Of a stretch of DNA of 64,000 bases, positions 1-9,387 are shown piece after piece. The DNA comes from Peptococcaceae bacterium CEB3 (GTDB lineage Bacteria > Bacillota > Desulfitobacteriia > Desulfitobacteriales > Desulfitobacteriaceae). Each line of letters starts with the position of its first letter. Position 1 is the first letter of the stretch. The translations under genes and the position numbers were made by a program. The notes beneath the pieces are model-generated. The model worked only from the letters and a program-made list of their open reading frames with translations, was not told the origin of the DNA and searched no databases. The DNA is taken from NCBI GenBank assembly GCA_001029295.1, contig LDXJ01000057.1, positions 1 through 64,000 on the forward strand, in the 5' to 3' direction.

Positions 1-5
1 GACAG

Positions 6-3000
6 GCGGAACCTTCACATTGGATGTATTGAAATCTTCACCGGGGGGATTCTAGCGCTATCGAGATTGGGCGGAACCTTCACATTGGATGTATTGAAAT
101 GTAACACCCTTTCCGGATGTACGGAGATAAAGTTTTCGCGGAACCTTCACATTGGATGTATTGAAATTGAACGGGGAACTAGAATTGGTACCTAATAACG
201 GCGCGGAACCTTCACATTGGATGTATTGAAATCGAAGGCAGGAGGAAAAACCACGAAATTATATTGAGGCGGAACCTTCACATTGGATGTATTGAAATAA
301 ATCTGACTTTCACAGCGGTGCCCACAACTCCTTTGCGGAACCTTCACATTGGATGTATTGAAATTTCTTGAGGGTTACGTGAAAAACGGAAAGAAGGTGG
401 CGGAACCTTCACATTGGATGTATTGAAATTACTCAGCTGGCGTAGACTTCACTTTCTCGGGCCGGCGGAACCTTCACATTGGATGTATTGAAATCCATGC
501 CACCCCTTCTATCTCGTCAAGTCCTTCTCGCGGAACCTTCACATTGGATGTATTGAAATTGGACACTTTAAGCGTTTCTGTAGACAAGACCGAATGCGGA
601 ACCTTCACATTGGATGTATTGAAATTAGGAACCTTCATAGGCATTTGACATAAAAAGTCCGCGGAACCTTCACATTGGATGTATTGAAATCGACACCCAC
701 CACAGTCCCTACCTTAACGGCAGTTAGGCGGAACCTTCACATTGGATGTATTGAAATATCTACGAGCATCGTCCTTTTGCGTGCAGACAGTTGCGGAACC
801 TTCACATTGGATGTATTGAAATATGCCTGTCAGCCTCTGGACAGTTCTGGACAGCTTTCGCGGAACCTTCACATTGGATGTATTGAAATGGTAATCGTAA
901 TCGTAATATCAGCACACGCCTTTATGCGGAACCTTCACATTGGATGTATTGAAATTGATCGAGACATAGTTTTCGTAAAGGGACGCGAACGCGGAACCTT
1001 CACATTGGATGTATTGAAATTAAATATGTCAAACCGATTGTGGCGGTCGGCAACGCGCGGAACCTTCACATTGGATGTATTGAAATTTCCTCCCTTTCGT
1101 TTCCCTTGACCTGAGATAAGTAGCGGAACCTTCACATTGGATGTATTGAAATAAGTTTTACCCGTCCGTCAACGGGCAGATCTTAAAGGCGGAACCTTCA
1201 CATTGGATGTATTGAAATGTACGTTCTGCTTGCCCGTTAGAGACGAATGCCAGGCGGAACCTTCACATTGGATGTATTGAAATCCGGATGTCGTGATGGC
1301 TTACACCTATCCGGCCTATGCGGAACCTTCACATTGGATGTATTGAAATCGCAGGACTCCAGGCGCTTTACTTTTGTGGCACGCGGCGGAACCTTCACAT
1401 TGGATGTATTGAAATAAGGCCACGGCGACCATGACTAGGGTTTTAATCCTAGCGGAACCTTCACATTGGATGTATTGAAATTGCACGGCCTGATTGCTCT
1501 TGTCTTCAATAATCGAGCGGAACCTTCACATTGGATGTATTGAAATCAGACTCAGAAGGGCTTTACAAGTGTAAACCTGTTTGCGGAACCTTCACATTGG
1601 ATGTATTGAAATGGAGGTATCTCGGCTTTAAGACAAAACACTGGCGGAGCGGAACCTTCACATTGGATGTATTGAAATCCGCTGACCGGTTGCCTGTGTT
1701 GGTCGCCGCTGACGCGGAACCTTCACATTGGATGTATTGAAATTAGTCTCGAATTGACAGTTCCTTGCGCAGGTGGTTAAGCGGAACCTTCACATTGGAT
1801 GTATTGAAATGGAAGCCCGAAGCGTCTTGCCAACCAGCCTCAAAACGCGGAACCTTCACATTGGATGTATTGAAATCCGCAGTGAAGAAGGCTGAGACTC
1901 TAAAATCTCATCGCGGAACCTTCACATTGGATGTATTGAAATATCCGGTGTCATGTTCTGTCTCGGGGCCTATAAAAAGCGGAACCTTCACATTGGATGT
2001 ATTGAAATCTTCGCAAAACAGGGCTGCTATTTCCGAGTGAAAAGCGGAACCTTCACATTGGATGTATTGAAATTCCTCCTGAAGTATCTTAATGAGGCTT
2101 GCACTACCGCGGAACCTTCACATTGGATGTATTGAAATGGGCGTCTGCTTCCTTTGCCCCATTGGATGCGCTACGCGGAACCTTCACATTGGATGTATTG
2201 AAATAATTTACAAAAACGCACTAGAAGCATTCGGACTTGAGCGGAACCTTCACATTGGATGTATTGAAATCTAAGGTACGCTTGTTTGATTCCTGTGCGC
2301 CGAGCCGCGGAACCTTCACATTGGATGTATTGAAATTAATGCGCTACGTCAAAATGACGGACGGCGCAGGGGCGGAACCTTCACATTGGATGTATTGAAA
2401 TTCTAGCGTGATGTCGTATAACCTACTAAAATTTCCCGCGGAACCTTCACATTGGATGTATTGAAATTTTATCGGTTTTGGAGCACGGCGCGTTCTCGGT
2501 CAGCGGAACCTTCACATTGGATGTATTGAAATAGGAAAACGAAAGGGAGGAAAAATAGAGATGAAGGCGCGGAACCTTCACATTGGATGTATTGAAATCG
2601 ACTTAGAACGCAATTATCGCGGTAAAGAAATGCTGCGGAACCTTCACATTGGATGTATTGAAATTAGTCTAGCGGAATGCCACCCATCGAGTACAGCGGC
2701 GGAACCTTCACATTGGATGTATTGAAATTTGTAGGACTGTGTTTTTTCGTGGAGTCTTTCTCGCGGAACCTTCACATTGGATGTATTGAAATACAACAAG
2801 GTAATCCGTGCTGACATCCAGCCAGCTGGCGGAACCTTCACATTGGATGTATTGAAATATGTGATTGCGCCCTACGAAGAACGTCCACCGATCTGCGGAA
2901 CCTTCACATTGGATGTATTGAAATAATATCCCCAGCCGGCACGCCTGTTCCTGCAAGCAAGCGGAACCTTCACATTGGATGTATTGAAATACATCAATCT

Positions 3001-3707
3001 CGGCGTAGTCTGTAGCCGGGAAATCGCGGAACCTTCACATTGGATGTATTGAAATTTTTTTCATCCTTTCGTATTCATCAATAATCATCCGCGGAACCTT
3101 CACATTGGATGTATTGAAATACCGATAATTTCGAGGCAGTGAGGGCCTGATCCGCGCGGAACCTTCACATTGGATGTATTGAAATATTCAAGTAAATTTG
3201 TCCACAACAGTAACATGGGGCGGAACCTTCACATTGGATGTATTGAAATCTTTAAGGGAGGTGCAAGAGTTGAGTTTAGCTTTTCCGCGGAACCTTCACA
3301 TTGGATGTATTGAAATTTTCGCTAAACGTCATTTCTCAGCCCTCCCCATAGGCGGAACCTTCACATTGGATGTATTGAAATGTAATAGACAATGGGGCTG
3401 GGGTAGTCCTCTGGCGCGGAACCTTCACATTGGATGTATTGAAATACGAATAACTCTAAGCTATCGGCAAGCTCTACCACTGCGGAACCTTCACATTGGA
3501 TGTATTGAAATCAGTCAGTGGCCTCATGGACACAACCCGCCCGCCAGGCGGAACCTTCACATTGGATGTATTGAAATACCGTAATCAGATCGATCCTAGA
3601 GGCTTTGTTATTGCGGAACCTTCACATTGAATGTATTGAAATAGCGGAGCACTATCTTGACGCCGAAGCGCGATTGTGCGGAACCTTCACATTGGATGGC
3701 TTGAAAA
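6..3707 (+). CRISPR. CRISPR array 1 (type III-B associated), 57 repeats visible
   Basis: A 30-nt repeat beginning GCGGAACC and ending ATTGAAAT recurs every 65-67 nt with unique 34-38 nt spacers. I count 57 copies. The array runs in from the left edge, so its leader is outside the window. The 3' end is marked by decay: the copy at 3613 has one G-to-A change and the last copy at 3678 loses TATTG and reads into GGCTTGAAAAT. This gives plus-strand transcription, with the repeat tail supplying an 8-nt AUUGAAAU crRNA handle. The repeat has only a weak ACAT/ATGT stem, as is common for type III repeats. It is identical to the repeat of array 2. Long frames through the array (RNLHIGCIEI and GTFTLDVLK peptides) arise because the unit is close to 66 nt and are not genes. 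Confidence 0.98.
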
Positions 3708-3990
3708 TACTCTATGGAGACAAAGTGGTGGGGTTACACGTAAAGAGTTCCTTGAGGGCAGAGGCAAACCAGGGGCAAAACCGAGAGCGGAGGCGAATTA
3801 AAGGAATAGCAGACCAGAAATAGGCGTAGCAAAGTTAGGATCCCGATTGGCTTCCGGATCTCTTGAGTCCAGGAATCCGTTGGGCTTGCTCGCAGCGCTG
3901 TCCATCGGTCTGCTGTTTACGGGGGTGTCCCTGGCAGGGAGCCACTGGCTCCGTGGTCGTGGGACGTTATTCCTTAATTTGGGAAGTTTG
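3698..3990 (+). repeat. Array 1 trailer, homologous to the array 2 trailer
   Basis: The sequence after the degenerate last repeat, from GGCTTGAAAAT onward, aligns by eye for nearly 300 nt with the sequence after array 2 (22181-22475), with scattered substitutions and small indels. Shared blocks include AGCGGAGGCGAATTAAAG, GGATCCCGATTGGCTTC, TCCATCGGTCTGCTGTTTAC and GGCTCCGTGGTCGTGGG. No convincing reading frame is shared. The similarity then jumps: a further 24 nt (from 3996) matches 22731-22756, so about 250 nt present in trailer 2 are missing here. The simplest reading is that array plus trailer were duplicated and trailer 1 later lost a segment. Confidence 0.85.
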
Positions 3991-4136
3991 AATTAGAGGA
4001 AACAGGCGAAGAAAAAAGCTTGAGCGCCAAGGAAGAGAAGCTCTTGCTGAATGTCATCAGGGATCAGGTTGAAGCGGCTCGGATAGAAAGGGAACTAACC
4101 CTGCAGTCGCGAACCCCCTTTAGGGGTTGCCAGTAA
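3981..4136 (+). pseudogene. Possible gene remnant, open frame without start
   Basis: An open frame of 51 codons ends in TAA and reads GKFELEETGEEKSLSAKEEK, continuing with LLLNVIRDQVEAARIEREL, a charged, helix-like composition. It has no plausible start and lies at the point where trailer 1 diverges from trailer 2, so it may be the tail of a gene cut by a deletion. No family is recognised. It could also be chance coding. Confidence 0.25.
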
Positions 4137-4426
4137 CAGTGACTTGGGAAACCACGCCTGTAGGCATTGTCTGGAAAAAGCCGTTACAGGGCTAAAATTA
4201 AGTCACCTTTGAAGGGGTGGTTTTCGTGACTTGTGCCTATAAATTCCGAAAACCCCAAATTTCCCATTGCAACTTGAAGGAATTAGGTTTTTTTTGTAGA
4301 AACGTCTTTGTAGAAAAGATAAAAGAGATAGAGCGCCGCCAGGAATTAGGCGGAGTAAGCTGTTTGCTGTCGGCGTGATGTCAAGGGCTTAGGGATGATC
4401 TTTTCTCTGATTGAGGAGGTGTTCAT
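4112..4426 (+). promoter_or_regulatory. Cmr operon upstream region with nested inverted repeats
   Basis: This stretch holds no gene. It contains a small hairpin AACCCC/GGGGTT (4112-4128) and three copies of one heptamer: GTGACTT at 4139, its complement AAGTCAC at 4200, and GTGACTT at 4226. The middle copy can pair with either outer copy, so two exclusive hairpins are possible. CCTGTA/TTACAGG and CCGCC/GGCGG add more pairing. A weak promoter-like pair (TTGTAG, 18 nt, GATAAA) lies near 4295-4325. The cmr1 ribosome binding site GAGGAGGT is at 4413-4420. An attenuator or a small inserted element would both fit. Confidence 0.4.
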
Positions 4427-5347
4427 TTGGTTAATCTCGATTTCCAATGCCGCACCGTGTCTCCTTTGTTCCTTTACGGAGCGGGGTCCACGGCGCTGGA
4501 GCTTCGCCCGCCCTCCTTTAAAGGAATGTTGCGCTTTTGGTGGCGGGCGGCACAGGCGGAAGACAATATTGCTGACCTAAGGAGACGGGAGGGAGAAATC
4601 TTCGGCGGCACGGGTAAGGGGGAGGGCAAGAGCAGCTTTTCTCTCCGTATTAGGAGCGGGCCCGTTAACGGCGAAAACAGGGCTTTGCTTCCCCACCACG
4701 ATGATCCGTGCTGCCCTAACACCCGGCAGCCAAGACCTAAGGCTATTGTTAACCATTCATTTCACCTGATCTTGTCCTACCGAAGTTTGCCCCGAGAGTT
4801 CGCGCCGGAGAAGCTGCGAGCTCTGGTTGAGCTTTCCTCGTTACTGGGGGGTTTAGGAAAAAGAAGTCGCAGGGGTTTCGGCTGCTTTCAAATCGTGGCG
4901 TTCAATGGCGGGGCTTTCGGGCTTGAAACTCTAACAGACCGTGATTCTCTTCAGAAAGCGATTTTAGAACGACTGAATTTTCTCTCAGGAGATAAGTACG
5001 AGGTCAGTCGTGAAATTATCTGCCTGCGGAAAGAATGTGCTGGGAATTACCCCTATATCCAAGAAATTCGATTAGGGGAGAGTACGAAAAATGTTGATGC
5101 CTATCTAACGAGGGTCGGGTGCAGTTCACACAGACATGACTGCGACTTTACGGGCATGGGTGGTTCAAGCGGGCGCTTAGCGTCGCCTGAGTACGTGTCA
5201 TTAGTACAGGCGGGTGGAATTATTTGGCCCGTGATTACGTCTCTCAATCCAGTATTTGATCCAAAGAGAAAGCAGACAGCAATCAAGAGCAAGGATTACA
5301 GAGGGGATTTTCGGGCAGAGATTCTGCGGGGAGCGGTAGAAACGTGA
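4427..5347 (+). CDS. cmr1: Type III-B RAMP protein Cmr1 (Cas7 group)
   Basis: Cmr1 caps the Cmr effector complex near the 3' end of the crRNA-target duplex and helps capture the target RNA. The 306-residue protein has the family signature PPSFKGMLRFWWRA at residues 28-41 and a glycine-rich RAMP segment LLGGLGKRSRRGFG near residue 140, followed by a beta-rich C-terminal RAMP fold. The start is TTG at 4427, chosen because GAGGAGGT lies 6 nt upstream and the next residues VNLDFQCRT match the usual Cmr1 first strand. It is the first gene of the operon; its TGA stop overlaps the GTG start of the next gene (GTGA), so the two are translationally coupled. Confidence 0.93.
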   Translation: MVNLDFQCRTVSPLFLYGAGSTALELRPPSFKGMLRFWWRAAQAEDNIADLRRREGEIFGGTGKGEGKSSFSLRIRSGPVNGENRALLPHHDDPCCPNTRQPRPKAIVNHSFHLILSYRSLPREFAPEKLRALVELSSLLGGLGKRSRRGFGCFQIVAFNGGAFGLETLTDRDSLQKAILERLNFLSGDKYEVSREIICLRKECAGNYPYIQEIRLGESTKNVDAYLTRVGCSSHRHDCDFTGMGGSSGRLASPEYVSLVQAGGIIWPVITSLNPVFDPKRKQTAIKSKDYRGDFRAEILRGAVET

Positions 5348-7110
5348 AAGAGTACTTATTTTTGTTTAGCATTACTCCGGTGCAACGCTTTATAGCCCAA
5401 GCACGCAAGACTCAAGATCTATTCGCCGGAAGCGACCTCCTCTCCCACTTTTGCCGGAGGTGCCTATCCACGGTACAAGAGCGCTATCACGGCGGGATCA
5501 TTTTCCCATCGCCGGAGTTGGAGTCTTTACCTAACCGGTTCTTAGTCGTTCTGGAGGGTGAAAGCGAAGAGACGATTAAAGAAATAGGCAGGCGGCTTGA
5601 GGAAGAACTACGATCGGAGCTGCGTGAGATTGCCCGCACAATTCTGGATTCGCTTCATTTACCGGAACCGGAGGGTTTCTGGTTGCAGGCGGAAGACTAT
5701 TTTCGGTTTTTCTGGGCGTTTGATTCTTTGGAGCGCGGGTATGAACAGGCTTACCGTACGGTTGAACGCCTTCTGGGACAAGCGAAAAGCGTACGCCCCT
5801 TTAAGCAGCCGTTGGAGGAACCGGGACGTAAATGCTCACTGACCGGAGAGGATAATGCTTTGTTTTATCGGAGCAAGGGGGGACCTTGGCATGATCTCTC
5901 CAAGAAGGCCTTGAGAATCCCCCCGGGGGTGCCCGTGAAGTACATGGCCGAGGGGGAAGCCCTCGGTGCCATCGGATTTATCAAGCGTTGCGCCGAGCTG
6001 TACCCGCGAGACGGGGCTTACGGGGCGGAACGGAGAAGCCATTCCTTTCCCTCCACCTGCCGCATCGCTTTGAGTGACGCGTTTTTGAAATTGGCGGAGA
6101 AGGCCCCATCGCTAGGGGACGAGGTAAAGGGGGATTTTGACGAGGAACTCATCCTCTACTTTAAGAACGAAGCGGCTGATCCGAAAGGAGAAATGCCTCA
6201 GCCGACGGACAGGGAGTCAAGAACTGACTGGGGGAAGGCGTGGGATATCTACACTCGCCTAGAGAATTATGATATTTCATATTCTCCGTACTATGCCATT
6301 TTGGTTTTCGATGGGGACAGTATGGGTAAGTGGCTGTCCGGACAAAGGCTGGCGCAGGGGGTCGCCTTGCGGGACTTTCACCGTGAATTAAGCAGAGCGC
6401 TCTCGCGGTTCGCCCGCCGGGCCGGCAAAGAAATACTCATCGAGCACCTGGGGGTAACAGTTTATGCCGGGGGAGATGATTTCCTGGGGCTGGTCAATCT
6501 GTCTTCTTTGATGAAGGTTCTCAAGGAGTTAAGGAGTGAGTTTGACCGATTGGATTTCTCCGCCTTTAGCGCCGATAAGTTAACTTTCTCGGCCGGTGTG
6601 GCAATCGCCCATTATAAGACACCATTGGGCATTGCGCTCAACTGGGCTCGCCAAATGGAAAAAGAAGCGAAGGATCCCAGGAGCGGTAAGGATGCCTTAG
6701 GGTTGGCGGTCGTTAAACATTCAGGGGAAACGGTTAAAACGGTCAGCCCGTGGCGTGTAGGAGAGGGAAGGTCGCTTCCTGACGATATTCAATTGATTCT
6801 GGAAAACCTCGAGAAGGATTTCTCGAACACGTTTATCACTACTTTTGGCCGTGAATTTCGGCTCCTGGTCCAAGAACGGGATACCCAAGATAACACTCGA
6901 GGATATCTTGATGGGATGGTCCAAAGTGAGTTGAAGCGGTTGATCCATCGATCCTACTCAGGGAAAGAGGAAGACAAGAAGAGCCGCTGTGATTTGCTTT
7001 GGGAGGTGCTCTGTCGGGACTATTTTCACTTGAAACGCCTGGATAGATTCCTCGACTTTTTGGAAGTCGTACGCTTTTTGAGCAGGGAGGTGGTACCACA
7101 TGCTACTTAG
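5344..7110 (+). CDS. cas10: Cas10/Cmr2, cyclase-type large subunit lacking HD domain
   Basis: Cas10 is the large subunit of the Cmr complex; on target RNA binding its palm domain makes cyclic oligoadenylates that activate CARF proteins. The 588-residue chain begins directly with the Cmr2 N-terminal domain (FLFSITPVQRFIAQARKTQD), so the usual N-terminal HD DNase is absent; a full Cmr2 with HD is about 800-900 residues. The palm has DGD at 323-325 and YAGGDDF with GGDD at 376-379, so metal-binding cyclase residues are intact. A CSLTGE segment near residue 163 may belong to a zinc-binding site. The GTG start overlaps the cmr1 stop and the end overlaps cmr3 by 11 nt. Inference: immunity depends on RNA cleavage and second messenger signalling, not on Cas10 DNase activity. 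Confidence 0.95.
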   Translation: MKEYLFLFSITPVQRFIAQARKTQDLFAGSDLLSHFCRRCLSTVQERYHGGIIFPSPELESLPNRFLVVLEGESEETIKEIGRRLEEELRSELREIARTILDSLHLPEPEGFWLQAEDYFRFFWAFDSLERGYEQAYRTVERLLGQAKSVRPFKQPLEEPGRKCSLTGEDNALFYRSKGGPWHDLSKKALRIPPGVPVKYMAEGEALGAIGFIKRCAELYPRDGAYGAERRSHSFPSTCRIALSDAFLKLAEKAPSLGDEVKGDFDEELILYFKNEAADPKGEMPQPTDRESRTDWGKAWDIYTRLENYDISYSPYYAILVFDGDSMGKWLSGQRLAQGVALRDFHRELSRALSRFARRAGKEILIEHLGVTVYAGGDDFLGLVNLSSLMKVLKELRSEFDRLDFSAFSADKLTFSAGVAIAHYKTPLGIALNWARQMEKEAKDPRSGKDALGLAVVKHSGETVKTVSPWRVGEGRSLPDDIQLILENLEKDFSNTFITTFGREFRLLVQERDTQDNTRGYLDGMVQSELKRLIHRSYSGKEEDKKSRCDLLWEVLCRDYFHLKRLDRFLDFLEVVRFLSREVVPHAT

Positions 7111-8185
7111 ACTTGAAGCGCTGGATCCCCTCTTTTTCCGAGACGGGAAGCCCTTTGCGATGGGAGAGGATTTTTGGGCGGAGGGAGTTTTTCCACCCTT
7201 TCCATCAGTCTTTTACGGGGCCCTGCGTACGGCGTTTTTTGCCGAGAATCCTGCGCTTTTACCGGCCGCGGGGAGTGATACGGATCCCACTCGGAGCTTA
7301 CGCATTCGCTCCATCCTTCTCATGAACGGGGAAACGATTTATTTTCCCTGCCCACTCGATTTGGTGAAGGATAAAGAAGAGACAGAGGATAAAAGGGCGT
7401 ACCCTTTGCAGCTGTCTCCTGCCGCCGAGTGCTCCAGCTACAAACTGCCGTTTGCTTTAGCCGTACCGGAGGGCCTGGAGGCAGAGACGCTGAGCGGGGC
7501 ATTGCTCGAACGCATGACCTTTGGGGACTATCTGTCAGGCTCATGGGAAGCGCAACCCTATCGCTTAGTGTCGGAATTTGTGACGGAAGAGCCGAAGGTC
7601 GGTATTGCCATAGATCGATTACGCCGCCACGCGGAGGAGCACAAATTGTACCGCATTGGGATGAAGCGCCTTGCTCCGGACCGTACCAAGGGGGCTGCGG
7701 CTGAGGAGACGTCCTTTCTTCTGGATTATGAAGGTCTGCAACTGCCGGAGAAGGGATTCATCAGGCTGGGCGGGGAAGGTAAAGTGGCCAGCTATGAGAG
7801 GGTGGATCGCGTCTGGATTCCCCAACCGCCGCTGCTCAAGGAAAAGCGCTTTAAACTATACGTGCTGACACCGGCCGTTTTGACCAACGGTTGGTTGCCC
7901 GAATGGCTGGACGAAAGAGGTCTGACCGGGAACTACCAGGGATTGTCCCTCAGGCTGCTGAGTGCGGCTATCGATAAGTATGTTCCGGTGGGCGGTTTCA
8001 ACATCAAAGAGAACAGACCCAAGCCTATGAGGCGGGCGGTGCCCGCCGGCAGTGTCTATTATTTCGAACTGCTGGCAGGCGATTTAGAGCGCGTGCCTGA
8101 GGTCTTTCACTATCAGCCGCTCGAGGACAATGCCTACAGCCGGGAAGGGTTTGGCAGGGTATTGCTGGGAGGAGTGGGGGCATGA
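7100..8185 (+). CDS. cmr3: Type III-B RAMP protein Cmr3 (Cas5 group)
   Basis: Cmr3 binds the 5' repeat-derived handle of the crRNA and joins Cas10 to the Cmr4 backbone. The 361-residue protein opens with LLRLEALDPLFFRDGKPF, typical of Cmr3, followed by the FPPFPSVFYGALRTA segment and a C-terminal glycine-rich stretch (YSREGFGRVLLGG). The ATG lies inside the end of cas10 (11-nt overlap) and is preceded by GGGAGGTGG. The stop overlaps the next ATG (ATGA). Confidence 0.93.
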   Translation: MLLRLEALDPLFFRDGKPFAMGEDFWAEGVFPPFPSVFYGALRTAFFAENPALLPAAGSDTDPTRSLRIRSILLMNGETIYFPCPLDLVKDKEETEDKRAYPLQLSPAAECSSYKLPFALAVPEGLEAETLSGALLERMTFGDYLSGSWEAQPYRLVSEFVTEEPKVGIAIDRLRRHAEEHKLYRIGMKRLAPDRTKGAAAEETSFLLDYEGLQLPEKGFIRLGGEGKVASYERVDRVWIPQPPLLKEKRFKLYVLTPAVLTNGWLPEWLDERGLTGNYQGLSLRLLSAAIDKYVPVGGFNIKENRPKPMRRAVPAGSVYYFELLAGDLERVPEVFHYQPLEDNAYSREGFGRVLLGGVGA

Positions 8186-9366
8186 AGAGGATAATAACGA
8201 CGGTTGGCACGTCACTGTTTACGAACTACGACGCCGAACGCAAGGACATGAAGGACCACCTGGCGAAGCTTAAAGGGATGCGGCACAGTCGCTGGAAGGA
8301 AAATCAAGAGCGTATCGATCTGGTCCGCAAAGCTGTGGCGCACTGGATGTCGGGGAAGCGAAGCGCTTCTGCCGAAATCAGCAGCATATTGAAGCTAAAA
8401 GAACAATTCGCGGAGGTTGGTGAAGTTCGCTTCCTATGCAGTGATACGATTGAATCTAGGTTGGCCGCGGAACTTGTTCAGGAGTACTTTACCCTTCAAG
8501 AAGGAGTCAAGGTTCTCTTTGACGCCGCTGCAGATGTAATTAGGGGTTTACAGGTCGAGGATGCTCGCGTTTTTGCCCAAGAGGGCATCATTAATCTGGT
8601 TAAGCGCTTTGGTGCTTTAGCCGGGGAATATGGCGAGTTTTTTACAGGTGATTTGTTGTTAAATATCACCGGCGGTTACAAAGGGACAATTCCCTACTTG
8701 ACCCTTCTTGGCCAGGTCTATAACATCCCGATATACTACCTTTTTGAAGATACCGATGCGCTTCTGAAGATTCCGCAGGCACCCGTCGACATCTATTGGG
8801 GTCTCTTCGCTAAATATAGCGAGTTATTTAAGGAATTAGAAAAAGGCGTGGAAGTGAGTTGGGACGACTACAAGCGCTTTCATGCCATCGAGGATGATTT
8901 CAGCTCATGTATTGAAGAGATCAGCGAAAACGGGACAGGCCTGATTGCCCTGAATGCGGTGGGAATGATGTTTTGGCAGAGGTTTCAGTCGTTCTTCGTC
9001 GTGTACCTGCCGCGTGGGGGAAAGTATTGGGACGAAGAGAAGACGAGGAAAAAGGAACTGCAGCAATCACTGCAAAGGCTCTATAAGAGGTTGAAGGATT
9101 TAGGGGATAACGGGATTGCCCTGGAGTCTTACCAGGACGAGGAATTGATTCACGCCAAAGTAAAAGATAGTTTTGTCTTCAAGGATTCCTCCGGACGCTT
9201 CAGAATTCAGTACAAACCGTCAGGGGAAAGCCTGAAGGTCTACAACTATTTCTACATAGACGATAATTCCATAGATAAACTCTATTCCAAACGGATGGAA
9301 GAGCAGTATGACGACCTGAAAAGAGCTAAGTTTGACCCAATTGTTCTGCAAAAGCCGCGTTTTTGA
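8182..9366 (+). CDS. CARF-domain protein, candidate CARF-RelE-like effector
   Basis: A 394-residue protein with an N-terminal CARF domain, which senses cyclic oligoadenylate made by Cas10. Visible CARF marks are TTVGTSLFTN at residues 6-15, a Rossmann-like alternation, and NITGGYKG at 161-168. The C-terminal 110 residues include LIHAKVKDSFVF (His324), then FRIQYK and YNYFYIDDNS, a pattern reminiscent of RelE/ParE-type toxins as in CARF-RelE proteins (Cami1), but this match is by eye and not secure. The gene sits inside the cmr operon between cmr3 and cmr4, with ATGA overlap upstream and 21 nt to cmr4, so it should be made in step with the complex. Alternatives: a ring nuclease or an unrelated effector domain. 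The CARF part is firm; the effector part is inference. Confidence 0.8.
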   Translation: MKRIITTVGTSLFTNYDAERKDMKDHLAKLKGMRHSRWKENQERIDLVRKAVAHWMSGKRSASAEISSILKLKEQFAEVGEVRFLCSDTIESRLAAELVQEYFTLQEGVKVLFDAAADVIRGLQVEDARVFAQEGIINLVKRFGALAGEYGEFFTGDLLLNITGGYKGTIPYLTLLGQVYNIPIYYLFEDTDALLKIPQAPVDIYWGLFAKYSELFKELEKGVEVSWDDYKRFHAIEDDFSSCIEEISENGTGLIALNAVGMMFWQRFQSFFVVYLPRGGKYWDEEKTRKKELQQSLQRLYKRLKDLGDNGIALESYQDEELIHAKVKDSFVFKDSSGRFRIQYKPSGESLKVYNYFYIDDNSIDKLYSKRMEEQYDDLKRAKFDPIVLQKPRF

Positions 9367-9387
9367 TAAGAGAGAGGGGATAAGACC

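Noticed and set aside
675-3584. Open frames with repeated RNLHIGCIEI and GTFTLDVLK peptides in array 1, and similar frames across array 2
   Set aside because: They are translations of the CRISPR repeat; the unit length is near 66 nt, so frames stay open by chance.
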